From Streptomyces sp. Ru73 (GTDB lineage: Bacteria > Actinomycetota > Actinomycetes > Streptomycetales > Streptomycetaceae): DNA of 64,000 nucleotides. This document shows positions 43,795-52,952 of the stretch, piece by piece. The position numbers were made by a program, and so were the translations under genes. Each line of letters opens with the position of its first letter. Position 1 is the stretch's first letter. The stretch lies in NCBI RefSeq assembly GCF_002920575.1, contig NZ_PQSQ01000022.1, positions 1 through 64,000 on the forward strand, read 5' to 3'. The notes under the pieces are model-generated. The model was not told the origin of the DNA and did not search any database. It saw only the letters and a list, made by a program, of their open reading frames with translations.

Positions 43795-44896
43795 CATCGC
43801 AGCACAGGCGGGTGTCAGCGAGGCCACCGTCAGCCGGGTGCTCAACGGCAAGCCCGGCGTCTCCGCCACCACCCGCCAGTCCGTACTCGCCGCACTGGAC
43901 GTCCTCGGCTACGAGCGCCCGGTGCGCCTGCGGCAGCGCAGCGCCGGGCTGGTCGGGCTCATCACGCCCGAGCTGGAGAACCCCATCTTCCCGGCGTTCG
44001 CGCAGGTCATCGGGCAGGCCCTGACCCGCCAGGGGTACACCCCGGTGCTCGCGACGCAGACGCCGGGCGGCTCGACCGAGGACGAGCTGACCGAGATGCT
44101 GGTGGACCGCGGAGTGGCCGGGATCATCTTCGTCTCCGGGCTGCACGCCGACACCACGGCGGACATGGGCCGGTACGAGGCGCTGCGCGGCCAGGGCGTG
44201 CCGTTCGTCCTCATCAACGGTTTCTCGGACAAGGTGCAGGCGCCCTTCATCTCGCCGGACGACGGGGTGGCGATCTCCCTCGCGGTGACCCACCTCGCGG
44301 CGCTCGGCCACGAGCGCATCGGCCTCGCGCTCGGGCCGCGCCGCTTCGTGCCCGTGCAGCGGAAGATCGAGGGGTTCCTGCGCAGCATGCGCGAGCAGCT
44401 CGGCATGGGCCCGGCCGAGGCGGAGGAGCTGGTGCAGCACTCCCTCTACACGCTGGAGGGCGGGCAGGCCGCGGCCGGGGCGCTGCTGGAGCGCGGCTGC
44501 ACGGCGGTGGTCTGCGCGAGCGACATGATGGCGCTCGGCGCGATCCGGGCGGCCCGGCAGCGCGGCCTGGAGGTGCCGGACGACGTGTCGGTGGTCGGGT
44601 ACGACGACTCCCCGCTGATCGCGTTCACCGACCCGCCGCTGACCACGATCAGGCAGCCGGTGCAGGCCATGGGGCAGGCGGCGGTGCGGGCCCTGCTGGA
44701 GGAGGTCGGGGGCAGTCTGCCGGAGAGCCCGCCGGAGTCCTCGCGGGCGCCGCTGCGGAGCGAGTTCGTCTTCCATCCCGAGTTGGTCGTGCGGGGTTCG
44801 ACGGCCTCGGCGCGCCGCGCCGACCCCACCGCCGGTGGGGGTATACCCTCCCCCTCCAGGGCGAGGGAGGCTGTCCAGGACCCGACTGCGGGATGA
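43775..44896 (+). CDS. malR: Maltose operon LacI-family repressor MalR
   Basis: 373 aa. HTH and hinge TARLADIAAQAGVSEATVSR and [20 protein letters not shown], effector domain LVGLITPELENPIFPAFAQV and VVGYDDSPLIAFTDPPLTT. The sequence agrees with what I remember of S. coelicolor MalR (Reg1), including GGSTEDELTEMLVDRGVAG, so this copy is the orthologue. MalR represses malEFG and amylase/chitinase genes; maltopentaose-type sugars relieve it. ATG at 43775 lies inside the alpha-glucosidase 3' end behind AAGGT. It is paralogous to the LacI at 36193. Confidence 0.93.
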   Translation: MTARLADIAAQAGVSEATVSRVLNGKPGVSATTRQSVLAALDVLGYERPVRLRQRSAGLVGLITPELENPIFPAFAQVIGQALTRQGYTPVLATQTPGGSTEDELTEMLVDRGVAGIIFVSGLHADTTADMGRYEALRGQGVPFVLINGFSDKVQAPFISPDDGVAISLAVTHLAALGHERIGLALGPRRFVPVQRKIEGFLRSMREQLGMGPAEAEELVQHSLYTLEGGQAAAGALLERGCTAVVCASDMMALGAIRAARQRGLEVPDDVSVVGYDDSPLIAFTDPPLTTIRQPVQAMGQAAVRALLEEVGGSLPESPPESSRAPLRSEFVFHPELVVRGSTASARRADPTAGGGIPSPSRAREAVQDPTAG

Positions 44897-44932
44897 TCAG
44901 GTCTACCCCGATTTCTGGCAGACTGTCGCACT

Positions 44933-45802
44933 ATGGGTGATGCCAAGGCGAGGATTCTGGAGGGCCGGAGAAACGCACCGCCGCCCCCTCCGCAGCGCAC
45001 CGGCCCGCCGCGCCGACGGGTGGCCGCGGCCCGTGTGCGCGGTGTGGCCAGACCTCGCCTGTGGTTCGAGATCCTGCTGATCGCGGTCAGCTACTGGACG
45101 TACTCCCTGATCCGCAACGCGGTGCCCGAGCAGAAGGCAGCGGCCCTGCGGAACGCCGACTGGGTGTGGCGCACCGAGCACAGCATCGGCATCGCCGTCG
45201 AACAGACCGTCAACCACGCGGTGAACGCCGTGACGTGGCTGATCGTGGCGATGAACTACTACTACGCCACGCTGCACTTCATCGTCACGGTCGGCGTCCT
45301 GGTCTGGCTCTACCGCCGGCATCCCGGCCGCTACGCCGCCTCCCGCCTGGTCCTCTTCCTCACCACCGCGGTCGCCCTCCTCGGCTACTACTTCTTCCCG
45401 CTCGCGCCGCCCCGGCTGATGCCCGGCGGCGGTTTCGTCGACACGGTGCTGGTGCACGACACGTGGGGCTCGATGGCCTCGGGCAACCTGGCCAGCATGT
45501 CCAACCAGTACGCGGCCATGCCGTCGATGCACATCGGCTGGTCGCTGTGGTGCGGCGTCACCATCGCGCTGCTGGCCCGGGCCACCTGGGTGCGGGTGCT
45601 GGGCGCCGTGTACCCGGTGCTGACCCTGGTGGTGATCATCTCCACCGCCAACCACTTCTGGCTGGACGCGGTGGGCGGCGTGCTCTGCCTGGGCTTCGCC
45701 TTCACGGTGGCCCGCCTCTGGTACGGCATGTCGCTGTCCCGGATGCCCCGGCCCGGCCCGGCCCCGACCCGTCCGTCGGAACCGAGCCCGTCCGGCGCGT
45801 GA
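44933..45802 (+). CDS. PAP2-superfamily membrane phosphatase / inositolphosphotransferase-like
   Basis: 289 aa. A basic head (about 40 residues) precedes five or six membrane helices. The PAP2 catalytic region is split as usual: NQYAAMPSMHIGWSLWCG near residue 195 (motif 2, His) and STANHFWLDAVGG near 237 (motif 3, His and Asp), with an upstream Arg-containing part (RLMPGG). It resembles the PAP2_3 group that includes aureobasidin-sensitive inositol phosphoryl transferases. The substrate may be a phospholipid or polyprenyl phosphate. No ribosome binding site precedes ATG 44933; CAGACT at 44919-44924 could drive a leaderless transcript. Confidence 0.87.
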   Translation: MGDAKARILEGRRNAPPPPPQRTGPPRRRVAAARVRGVARPRLWFEILLIAVSYWTYSLIRNAVPEQKAAALRNADWVWRTEHSIGIAVEQTVNHAVNAVTWLIVAMNYYYATLHFIVTVGVLVWLYRRHPGRYAASRLVLFLTTAVALLGYYFFPLAPPRLMPGGGFVDTVLVHDTWGSMASGNLASMSNQYAAMPSMHIGWSLWCGVTIALLARATWVRVLGAVYPVLTLVVIISTANHFWLDAVGGVLCLGFAFTVARLWYGMSLSRMPRPGPAPTRPSEPSPSGA

Positions 45803-45856
45803 GGACATCCCGGCACGCGGCCGGGTGCCCCGTACGGCGCGGTGGACGACACCTCG

Positions 45857-47473
45857 TCAGGCGCGGTGGACGACGCGCCCGCCGGTCATCGTCAGGACGG
45901 CCGGCGCCTCGCCCAGCTCGTCGGCCGGTGCCGTCACCGGGTCCGCCCCGAGCGCGGTGAGGTCGGCCCGGAAGCCGGGCGCGATCCGCCCCGCGCACTC
46001 CTCCTCGCCGACCGCGAGCGCCGCGTGCGAGGTCATGCCCTCCAGTGCCATCGCGCCCGTCAGCGCCTGCTCGACGGTGACCGGCGCGGTCTCCGGCGAG
46101 CCGGCCGGGCGGCGCAGCCGGGCGGTCGCGAGCACGCCCCGCGGGTCGTAGTGCGCGATCGGCCAGTCGGACCCGAGGACCAGCACGGCGCCCGCGTCCC
46201 GCAGGTCCCGGCACCGCCACGCGCGCGCTGCCCGCTCCTCGCCGACCCGCTTGGACCACTCGTCGGTGTGGTCGGCGCGGGTGTACGCGGTGTGGGTGGG
46301 CTGCATCGAGGCGGTCACCCCGAGCGCGGCGAACCGCGGCAGCTGTGCGTCCGGCACGGTCTCGATGTGCTCGATGCGGTGCCGCCCGCGCTGCCCCGGG
46401 TCACCCATCGCCTCGATGGTGTCCAGCACGTGCCGGACCGCCGCGTCCCCGATGGCGTGCGTGGCGGTGCGCACCCCGGCCCGCGCGAGGTGGTGGACGG
46501 CGCGGGTGTACGCGGCGGGGTCCGGCCAGAACGCCTCGGTGCCCTGGCCGTGGCAGTCGGCGTGTTCCAGCCAGGCGGTGCCGCCCTCGACCGTGCCGTC
46601 CATGAAGAACTTCACGCCGCCCACCCGCCAGTGCCGCCCGGTCCGCCGCTGGAGGGCGATCAGCTCGTCCAGCGACTCGGTGTCCGCGCCCGGCATGCAC
46701 CAGGGCGCGATCCGCAGCCGTACGGGGAGGTCGGCACCGTCCTCGATGCCGGCCAGCAGGTCCAGCACGCCGGTGCCCTCCATGTCCATGACGTGCGCGC
46801 CGGTCAGACCGGTGGCGGCCATGTCCCCGAGCAGGCCGAGCAGCCGGGCGCGCCGTTCGGCGGCCGACGGCCGGGGCAGCACGGGCAGCATCAGGTTCAT
46901 GGCGGCGTGCTCGACGAGGTGTCCGGTGGGCCGGCCGTCCGCGTCGCAGACCACCTCGGCGCGCTGTGCGAAGGCGCGCGGCCCGTCGATCTGCGCGGCG
47001 GCGAGCGCCGGGCCGGTGGCCAGCGCGGAGTGCCCGTCGTACAGGCGGATGAAGGCGGGCACGCCGCCGAGCGCGGGCTCGATCAGCTCGCGGTGCACGG
47101 GCCTGCCGCCGAAGACGTTGTGGTCCAGGCCCCACGCCAGGACCCAGCCGTCGCGGCCGGCCGCGCGGGCCGCCTCGGCCAGGGTGGCGCGCAGCGCGTC
47201 CAGGTCGCGGCAGCCGGAGAGGTCGAGTCCGGTGGACATCTCCACGCCCCAGACGGGGTGGCTGTGCCCGTCGACCAGGCCGGGAGTGAGGGTGGCGCCG
47301 GCCAGGTCGACCACCTCGGTGCGGGCGTCGCGCCAGTCCCGTACGTCCTGCTCCTCGCCGACGGCCGCGATCCGGCCGTCCTTGACCGCGACGGCGGACG
47401 CCCAGGGACGTTCCGGGTCGAGCGTGCGGACGCGGGCGCCGGTGAGGACGGTGTCGGCGGCGGTGTGGGACAC
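45857..47473 (-). CDS. YtcJ-like amidohydrolase (amidohydrolase 3 family)
   Basis: 538 aa. The metal-dependent hydrolase fold is indicated by LAGATLTPGLVDGHSHPVWG (HxH near residue 66), GGVKFFMDGTVEGGTAWL (carboxylated-Lys region), THAIGDAAVRHVLD, HRIEHIETVPDAQL and VLVLGSDWPIAHYDP, then the C-terminal beta-sandwich return. Members cleave exocyclic or cyclic amides; the substrate is unknown. GTG at 47473 has AAGGAG 7 nt upstream; a longer open frame into the permease region is an artefact. It forms an operon with the permease upstream, 53 bp apart, suggesting uptake and hydrolysis of an amide or amino acid derivative. Confidence 0.92.
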   Translation of the reverse strand: MSHTAADTVLTGARVRTLDPERPWASAVAVKDGRIAAVGEEQDVRDWRDARTEVVDLAGATLTPGLVDGHSHPVWGVEMSTGLDLSGCRDLDALRATLAEAARAAGRDGWVLAWGLDHNVFGGRPVHRELIEPALGGVPAFIRLYDGHSALATGPALAAAQIDGPRAFAQRAEVVCDADGRPTGHLVEHAAMNLMLPVLPRPSAAERRARLLGLLGDMAATGLTGAHVMDMEGTGVLDLLAGIEDGADLPVRLRIAPWCMPGADTESLDELIALQRRTGRHWRVGGVKFFMDGTVEGGTAWLEHADCHGQGTEAFWPDPAAYTRAVHHLARAGVRTATHAIGDAAVRHVLDTIEAMGDPGQRGRHRIEHIETVPDAQLPRFAALGVTASMQPTHTAYTRADHTDEWSKRVGEERAARAWRCRDLRDAGAVLVLGSDWPIAHYDPRGVLATARLRRPAGSPETAPVTVEQALTGAMALEGMTSHAALAVGEEECAGRIAPGFRADLTALGADPVTAPADELGEAPAVLTMTGGRVVHRA

Positions 47474-47526
47474 GGGGATCTCCTTACGGGACTGCACGGT
47501 ACTGAGGTGGTGCGGGTGGCGGCCGG

Positions 47527-49086
47527 TCAGCCGGCCGGTGCGGCGGACGACGGGTGCGCGGCCGGTCCGGACGGCCCGGCCGTACCGGTCGTCTCCGCCG
47601 GCTCGGAAGACTCGGGCGGCTCGGCGGCGAACTCCGCGTAGACCTCGGGCCGGCTGCGGCTGAGCCGCAGGGCGAGGACCACGCCGGCCGCGAAGGCGGC
47701 GGGGACGGTGAGGACCAGCGCGGTGTTGGTGGCGAACGGCGCCGCCGTCATCAGGTCGATCTTGGCGATGACCAGCCAGATCGCGCCGGCCATCAGCACG
47801 GTCGCGGCGGTCGGCGCGACCAGGGTGCGCCAGCGGCCCTCCGTGTGCCGGATGCGCCGGAAGAAGCAGGGCACCGCGACGGCGGTGACCGCCTGGAGCG
47901 TCAGCAGGCCCAGCATGCCGGGGGTGTTCATCCACAGCAGCAGCTGGTGGTACGGGTCGGCGCCGGCCAGCGCGAAGCCCGCGACGACCAGCAGCGCGAG
48001 GACGCTCTGCAGCACGCCCGCGACGTACGGGGAGCGGTGCTTGGGGTGCACCCGGCCCAGCACGGGCGGCAGCACGCCCTCCTGCGCGAGCGCCAGCCCG
48101 TAGCGGTTGATCGCGTTGTGGAAGGCCAGCTGGGAGGCGAGGATGCTGGTCACGATGAAGACGTGCATCAGGTCGGCGGCCCAGGCGCCGACGTAGTGCG
48201 TGGTGGCGGTGAAGAAGAGCCCCGCCGGGTCGGCGGCGACCGCCTTCAGCACCTTGGTGCCGCCGTACGCCTGGATGACGACCCAGACGCTGAACGCGTA
48301 GAAGAGGCCGAGGAAGCCGACGGCGATGTAGGTGGCGCGCGGGAGGGTGCGGCCCGGGTCGCGGGCCTCCCGGCGGTAGATGGCGGTGGACTCGAAGCCG
48401 GTGAAGGCGGCGAACGCGAAGGCGAGGACCGCGCCGGTGCCGGGGACGAGGACGTGGCCCGGCGTGAAGGAGTCGAGCGCGAGGCCCTCGGCGCCGCCGT
48501 GCAGCAGCACCCCGCCGGCCAGCAGCACGAGGATGCCGGTCTCGGCGACCAGCAGCACGCCGAGCACCTTCGCGCCGAAGTCGATGGAGCGGTAGCCCAG
48601 GTACCAGATGACGAAGACGCCGCCGAGCGCGATCGGCGGCCAGGGCACATGGACGCCCCACAGGGCCTCCAGCGCGTCCTGGGTGCCGGTGGCGAGCAGT
48701 CCGTACACGCCGATCTGCATGCCGTTGTACGCGAGCAGGGCCAGCGTCGCCGCGCCGAAACCGGCCGGCCGGCCCAGGCCCCGGGTGATGAACGCGTAGA
48801 AGCCGCCGCCGTGCCGGACGTGCCGGGTCATCGCGGTGAAGCCGACCGCGAAGAGCGCGAGGGTGGCGCCGGCCAGGAGGTAGCCGACCGGGGCTCCGAT
48901 GCCGCCGACGCCGATGGCGAGCGGCGCGACGCCGGCCATGACGGTGAGCGGGGCGGCGGCGGAGACCACGAAGAAGGCGATGTCGGCGACGCCGAGGGTG
49001 CCCCCGCGCAGGGCCGGGGTGCCCTCGCCGGGTGGTGGTGCGGTGTGCTGTGGCGACCCGTCGCGGGCGCCGGACTTCACGGCCAT
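47527..49086 (-). CDS. APC-family amino acid permease
   Basis: 519 aa with about 12 membrane helices. The start is typical of the family: LGVADIAFFVVSAAAPLTVM, then GIGAPVGYLLAGATLALFAVGF, and AFAAFTGFESTAIYRREARDPGRTLPRA, the conserved FxGFExxA-Y-EEt-nP segment near residue 245. ATG at 49086 was chosen over upstream in-frame starts that run through the promoter. It probably brings in the substrate of the amidohydrolase gene behind it. It is divergent from the TetR gene, with a shared palindromic operator between them. Confidence 0.93.
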   Translation of the reverse strand: MAVKSGARDGSPQHTAPPPGEGTPALRGGTLGVADIAFFVVSAAAPLTVMAGVAPLAIGVGGIGAPVGYLLAGATLALFAVGFTAMTRHVRHGGGFYAFITRGLGRPAGFGAATLALLAYNGMQIGVYGLLATGTQDALEALWGVHVPWPPIALGGVFVIWYLGYRSIDFGAKVLGVLLVAETGILVLLAGGVLLHGGAEGLALDSFTPGHVLVPGTGAVLAFAFAAFTGFESTAIYRREARDPGRTLPRATYIAVGFLGLFYAFSVWVVIQAYGGTKVLKAVAADPAGLFFTATTHYVGAWAADLMHVFIVTSILASQLAFHNAINRYGLALAQEGVLPPVLGRVHPKHRSPYVAGVLQSVLALLVVAGFALAGADPYHQLLLWMNTPGMLGLLTLQAVTAVAVPCFFRRIRHTEGRWRTLVAPTAATVLMAGAIWLVIAKIDLMTAAPFATNTALVLTVPAAFAAGVVLALRLSRSRPEVYAEFAAEPPESSEPAETTGTAGPSGPAAHPSSAAPAG

Positions 49087-49167
49087 GCGCTCTTGCCCTT
49101 CTGCTGCGGGAAAGGGGTGGGGCGGTCCGGCACGTACATGGGTGGAACGGCAGCACGACGACCGCGG

Positions 49168-49194
49168 CGAAAACCTAAAGCCTTTCGGTTTTCG
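49168..49194. promoter_or_regulatory. Palindromic operator between permease and TetR genes
   Basis: Perfect 8-bp inverted arms CGAAAACC and GGTTTTCG separated by 11 bp (TAAAGCCTTTC), notably AT-rich in this genome. It lies 81 bp upstream of the permease and 56 bp upstream of the TetR gene, fitting a TetR dimer site that controls both. Confidence 0.65.
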
Positions 49195-49250
49195 GCACAG
49201 TAGCCGCCGCCGTACGATTCCGGAAGACCTCACGGGCAGGAGAAACGAAC

Positions 49251-49874
49251 ATGGGGCGGCCGCGGAAGGCCCTGCTGGACCGGGCGCGCATCGGCGCGAC
49301 GGCGCTGGAACTCGTCGACGAGAAGGGCGACTTCAGCGTTCCGGAAGTGGCGCGCAGGCTCGGCGTGCAGACCGCCTCGGTGTACCACCATGTGGACGGC
49401 CGGGCCGGGGTGATCGAACTGCTCCGGGAGCGGGTCACCGATGCGATCGACCCGGGCACGCTGGAGGGCGTCCCCTGGGACACGGCCCTGGAGCGGTGGG
49501 CGCGCTCCTACCGGGCGGCGTTCGCCGCGCACCCCCGGACCATCCCGATGCTCATGACCGCACCGATCCGCGCGCCGCGGGTGCTCGCGCAGTACGAGAC
49601 CGTGGCCGGGCTGCTGCTGGCAGCGGGCTTCGACCCGGCCCTCGTGCTGCCGGTCATCACGGGCCTGGACAACATCGTCCTGGGCTCGGCCCTGGACATG
49701 TCGGCACCGGACACGATGTGGGACGTCAGCGGCGGCACCGAGGCGCCGCGGCTGGCCGCCGCCCAGGCCGCCACGGGCGCCGCCCGAGCGGACCGGGCCT
49801 TCGACCTGACGCTGGCGGCGTTCCTGGAACACTGCCGGGAGCTGCTGCGCGGCAGCCCGGGTCACGCCCCGTAG
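49251..49874 (+). CDS. TetR family regulator
   Basis: 207 aa. HTH at residues 26-48: FSVPEVARRLGVQTASVYHHVDGRAGV. The rest is an all-helical ligand domain of the TetR C-terminal group with PIRAPRVLAQYETVAGLLLAAGF. It probably represses the divergent permease/amidohydrolase genes. ATG at 49251; its 3' end overlaps the convergent glnE 3' end by 13 bp. Confidence 0.9.
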   Translation: MGRPRKALLDRARIGATALELVDEKGDFSVPEVARRLGVQTASVYHHVDGRAGVIELLRERVTDAIDPGTLEGVPWDTALERWARSYRAAFAAHPRTIPMLMTAPIRAPRVLAQYETVAGLLLAAGFDPALVLPVITGLDNIVLGSALDMSAPDTMWDVSGGTEAPRLAAAQAATGAARADRAFDLTLAAFLEHCRELLRGSPGHAP

Positions 49875-52800
49875 AACAGCTCCTCGACGACGCCGCGCGC
49901 CCGCCGCGTGATCCGCCGGTAGTCGTCCAGCATCTCCCCGACGTGCCCCTCCTCGTACCCGAGATAGCGCCCGACCGCGGCCAGCTCCCGGCCGTCGCCG
50001 GGGAAGGTGTCGCCGGGCCGGCCGCGCACCAGCATCACCGCGTTCCGTACGCGCGTGGCCAGCACCCACGCCTCGTCCAGCGTGCGCGCCTCCTCCTCGC
50101 CGATCAGCCCGGCGTCGCGCGCCGCCGCCAGCGCCACCCGGGTCCGGGTGGTGCGCAGCTCCGGCAGCTCGTGGCCGTGCCGCATCTGGAGCAGCTGGAC
50201 GGTCCACTCCACGTCGCTCAGGCCGCCGCGCCCCAGCTTGGTGTGCATCGTCGGGTCGGCGCCGCGCGGCAGCCGCTCGGACTCCATGCGCGCCTTGAGC
50301 CGGCGGATCTCGCGCACCGCGTCCTCGCCCAGCCCCTCGCGCGGGTAGCGCAGCGGGTCCACCAGCTCGATGAACCGCCGCCCGACCTCCGCGTCGCCCG
50401 CGACCGGCTCGGCCCGCAGCAGCGCCTGCGCCTCCCACACCAGCGACCAGCGCCGGTAGTACGCGGCGTACGAGGCCAGCGTGCGGACCAGCGGGCCGGT
50501 CTTGCCCTCCGGGCGCAGGTCGGCGTCGATCAGCAGCGGCGGGTCGGAGGAGGGCGCCTGGAGCAGCCGGCGCATCTCGTTGGCCACCGCGAACGCGGCC
50601 TTGGCGGCCTCCTGTTCGTCCGCGCCCTCGCGCGGCTCGTGCACGAAGAGCACGTCGGCGTCCGAGCCGTAGTTCAGTTCGTGGCCGCCGAAGCGGCCCA
50701 TGCCGATCACCGCGAAGCGGGTCGGCAGGGTGTCGCCCCACTGCTCGCGGACCGCAGCCCGCAGCGCGCCCGCGATGGTCGCGGCGTTCAGGTCGGACAG
50801 CGCCGAGCCCACGGCGTCCACCGCCTGCCCGTGGTCCTCCTCGGCCGGGCTCGCCTCCGTGCCGTACGCGCCGATCAGGTCGGCGGCCGCGGTGCGGAAC
50901 AGCTCGCGGCGGCGCACCCCGCGGGCCACCGCCACCCCCTGTTCGGCGCCCTCCGCGCGGCCGACGGCGGCCAGCACCTCCTGTTCCAGCGCGGCCCGGC
51001 CGCGCGGCTTCAGCCCGTCCGGCGCGCCGAGCAGCGCGACCGCTTCCGGCGCGCGCAGCAGCAGGTCGGGGGCGAGCCGCCCGGCGGACAGCACCCGGGC
51101 GAGGTTCTCGGCGGCCGCGCCCTCGTCGCGCAGCAGCCGGAGGTACCAGGGCGTCTTGCCGAGCGCGTCGGAGACCTTGCGGAAGCCGAGCAGCCCGGCG
51201 TCCGGATCGGCGGAGTCGGCGAACCAGCCGAGCAGCACCGGCAGCAGGGTCCGCTGGATGGCGGCCTTGCGGGTGACGCCGGAGGCCAGCGCCTCCAGGT
51301 GGCGCAGCGCGGCGACCGGGTCCTCGTACCCCAGCGCCTCCAGCCGCTGTCCCGCGGCCTTCGCGGAGAGCCGGATCTCGCCCGGCTCCAGCACGGCGAC
51401 GGCGTCCAGCAGCGGGCGGTAGAACAGCTTCTCGTGCAGCCGGCGCACCTCGCGCGCGTGCCACTTCCACTCCTTGCGGAGGGTGTCGACCGGCTCGGTG
51501 CGCATGCCGAGCGAGCGGGCGAGCCGGCGCAGGTCCTGCTCGTCCTCCGGCATCAGGTGCGTACGGCGCAGCTTGTGCAGCTGGATGCGGTGCTCCAGCG
51601 TGCGCAGGAAGCGGTAGGCGGCGTCCAGCGCTGTGGCGTCCTGGCGGCCGACGTAGCCGCCGGCGGCCAGCGCCTTCAGCGCATCGAGCGTGGTGGCGCT
51701 GCGCAGCGTGGCGTCGCTGCGGCCGTGCACCAACTGCAGCAGCTGTACGGCGAATTCCACATCCCGCAGCCCGCCGGGGCCGAGCTTGAGCTCGCGGTCG
51801 ACCTGGGCGGCGGGGATGTTGGCGACGACCCGGCGGCGCATCTGGCGGACGTCGGCGATGAAGTTCTCGCGCTCGGCGGCCTGCCAGACCAGCGGGGTGA
51901 CGGCGTCGACGTACTCCTGGCCGAGCACCGGGTCGCCGGCCACCGTGCGGGCCTTCAGCAGCGCCTGGAACTCCCAGGTCTTGGCCCAGCGCTGGTAGTA
52001 CGCGAGGTGGCTGCTGAGGGTGCGGACGAGCGGGCCGTTGCGGCCCTCGGGGCGGAGGTTGGCGTCGACGGGCCAGATCGTGCCCTCGGGCGTGACGTCG
52101 GAGCAGACCCGCATCATCCGCGCGGCGAGCCGGGTGGCGGCCTGCAGCGCGTCGGACTCCTCGACGCCGTCCTTGGGCTCGGCGACGAAGATGACGTCCA
52201 CGTCGGAGACGTAGTTCAGCTCGTGGCCGCCGCACTTGCCCATCCCGATGACGGCGAGCCGGCAGCCGGCCGCGTCCCCCGGCTGCTCCTCGGAGGCGAT
52301 CTCCAGCGCGGCCCGCAGCGTGGCGGTGGCCAGGTCGGCCAGCTCCGCCGCGGTCTGCGCCACGTCCGTCGTGCCGCACACGTCACGGGCCGCGATGCCC
52401 AGCAGCGCCCGCCGGTACGCGGCCCGCAGCGCGTCCTCGCGGGAGAGCTGCGCGCCCGGCTCGCCCCAGACGCCCTCGGCGAGCGCCTGCTCGAACTCGG
52501 GCGTGGTGGGGTGCAGGTCCGCCGACTCGTACGTGGCCAGCGTCTCCCAGTCGCCGGGGTGCCGGACCAGGTGGTCGGCGAGCGCCTCGGAGGCGCCCAG
52601 CACGCCCAGCAGCCGGTCCCGCAGCGGCTTGGCGGTGACCAGCGTGGACAGCAGCCGCTGCTGGTCCTCCGCCGGCTGCGCCTCGGCCAGCCGGACCAGC
52701 CCCCTGAGCGCCTGGTCCGGATCGGCGGTGGCCCCGAGTGCTTCGAGGAGCACCGAGTCGGACCGTACGGAGGACAGTTCGGGGGCGTCCAGCAGCTTCC

Positions 52801-52885
52801 CGGCCGCCTGCGGATCGGTGAAACCGTGCCGCAGCAGCCGGGTGAACGTGCTGCTCCGCCGTCCCTGCGGAGCGGGAAGTGCCAT
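49862..52885 (-). CDS. glnE: Bifunctional glutamine synthetase adenylyltransferase/deadenylase GlnE
   Basis: 1007 aa, full length. It has two nucleotidyltransferase domains, as expected: N-terminal GMGKCGGHELNYVSDVDVIFV near residue 215 and C-terminal GMGRFGGHELNYGSDADVLFV near 725, both with the DxD metal site, followed by LRPEGRNGPLVRT and LRPEGKTGPLVRT repeats. The ending helices LDDYRRITRRARGVVEELFYG are typical. It adenylylates and deadenylylates GlnA (7616-9025) at the tyrosine of DLYEL. It is immediately downstream of glnA2 (67 bp), on the same strand. Confidence 0.97.
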   Translation of the reverse strand: MALPAPQGRRSSTFTRLLRHGFTDPQAAGKLLDAPELSSVRSDSVLLEALGATADPDQALRGLVRLAEAQPAEDQQRLLSTLVTAKPLRDRLLGVLGASEALADHLVRHPGDWETLATYESADLHPTTPEFEQALAEGVWGEPGAQLSREDALRAAYRRALLGIAARDVCGTTDVAQTAAELADLATATLRAALEIASEEQPGDAAGCRLAVIGMGKCGGHELNYVSDVDVIFVAEPKDGVEESDALQAATRLAARMMRVCSDVTPEGTIWPVDANLRPEGRNGPLVRTLSSHLAYYQRWAKTWEFQALLKARTVAGDPVLGQEYVDAVTPLVWQAAERENFIADVRQMRRRVVANIPAAQVDRELKLGPGGLRDVEFAVQLLQLVHGRSDATLRSATTLDALKALAAGGYVGRQDATALDAAYRFLRTLEHRIQLHKLRRTHLMPEDEQDLRRLARSLGMRTEPVDTLRKEWKWHAREVRRLHEKLFYRPLLDAVAVLEPGEIRLSAKAAGQRLEALGYEDPVAALRHLEALASGVTRKAAIQRTLLPVLLGWFADSADPDAGLLGFRKVSDALGKTPWYLRLLRDEGAAAENLARVLSAGRLAPDLLLRAPEAVALLGAPDGLKPRGRAALEQEVLAAVGRAEGAEQGVAVARGVRRRELFRTAAADLIGAYGTEASPAEEDHGQAVDAVGSALSDLNAATIAGALRAAVREQWGDTLPTRFAVIGMGRFGGHELNYGSDADVLFVHEPREGADEQEAAKAAFAVANEMRRLLQAPSSDPPLLIDADLRPEGKTGPLVRTLASYAAYYRRWSLVWEAQALLRAEPVAGDAEVGRRFIELVDPLRYPREGLGEDAVREIRRLKARMESERLPRGADPTMHTKLGRGGLSDVEWTVQLLQMRHGHELPELRTTRTRVALAAARDAGLIGEEEARTLDEAWVLATRVRNAVMLVRGRPGDTFPGDGRELAAVGRYLGYEEGHVGEMLDDYRRITRRARGVVEELFYGA

Positions 52886-52952
52886 CGGGCGGTTGCCTCT
52901 CGGAGAACCTGCCGGATCGGTTTTTCAGATGAACGGGCGGCGTCGGCCGCCG

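Noticed and set aside
45836-45874. Direct repeat GGCGCGGTGGACGAC (45836-45850 and 45860-45874) as an attachment site
   Set aside because: The copies are only 24 bp apart and one lies in the amidohydrolase 3' end; no mobile gene is near, so it is more likely chance or local duplication.
45857-49156. Apparent 1099-residue fusion ending in the amidohydrolase
   Set aside because: The first part is an out-of-frame reading of the permease; the amidohydrolase has its own GTG and ribosome binding site at 47473.
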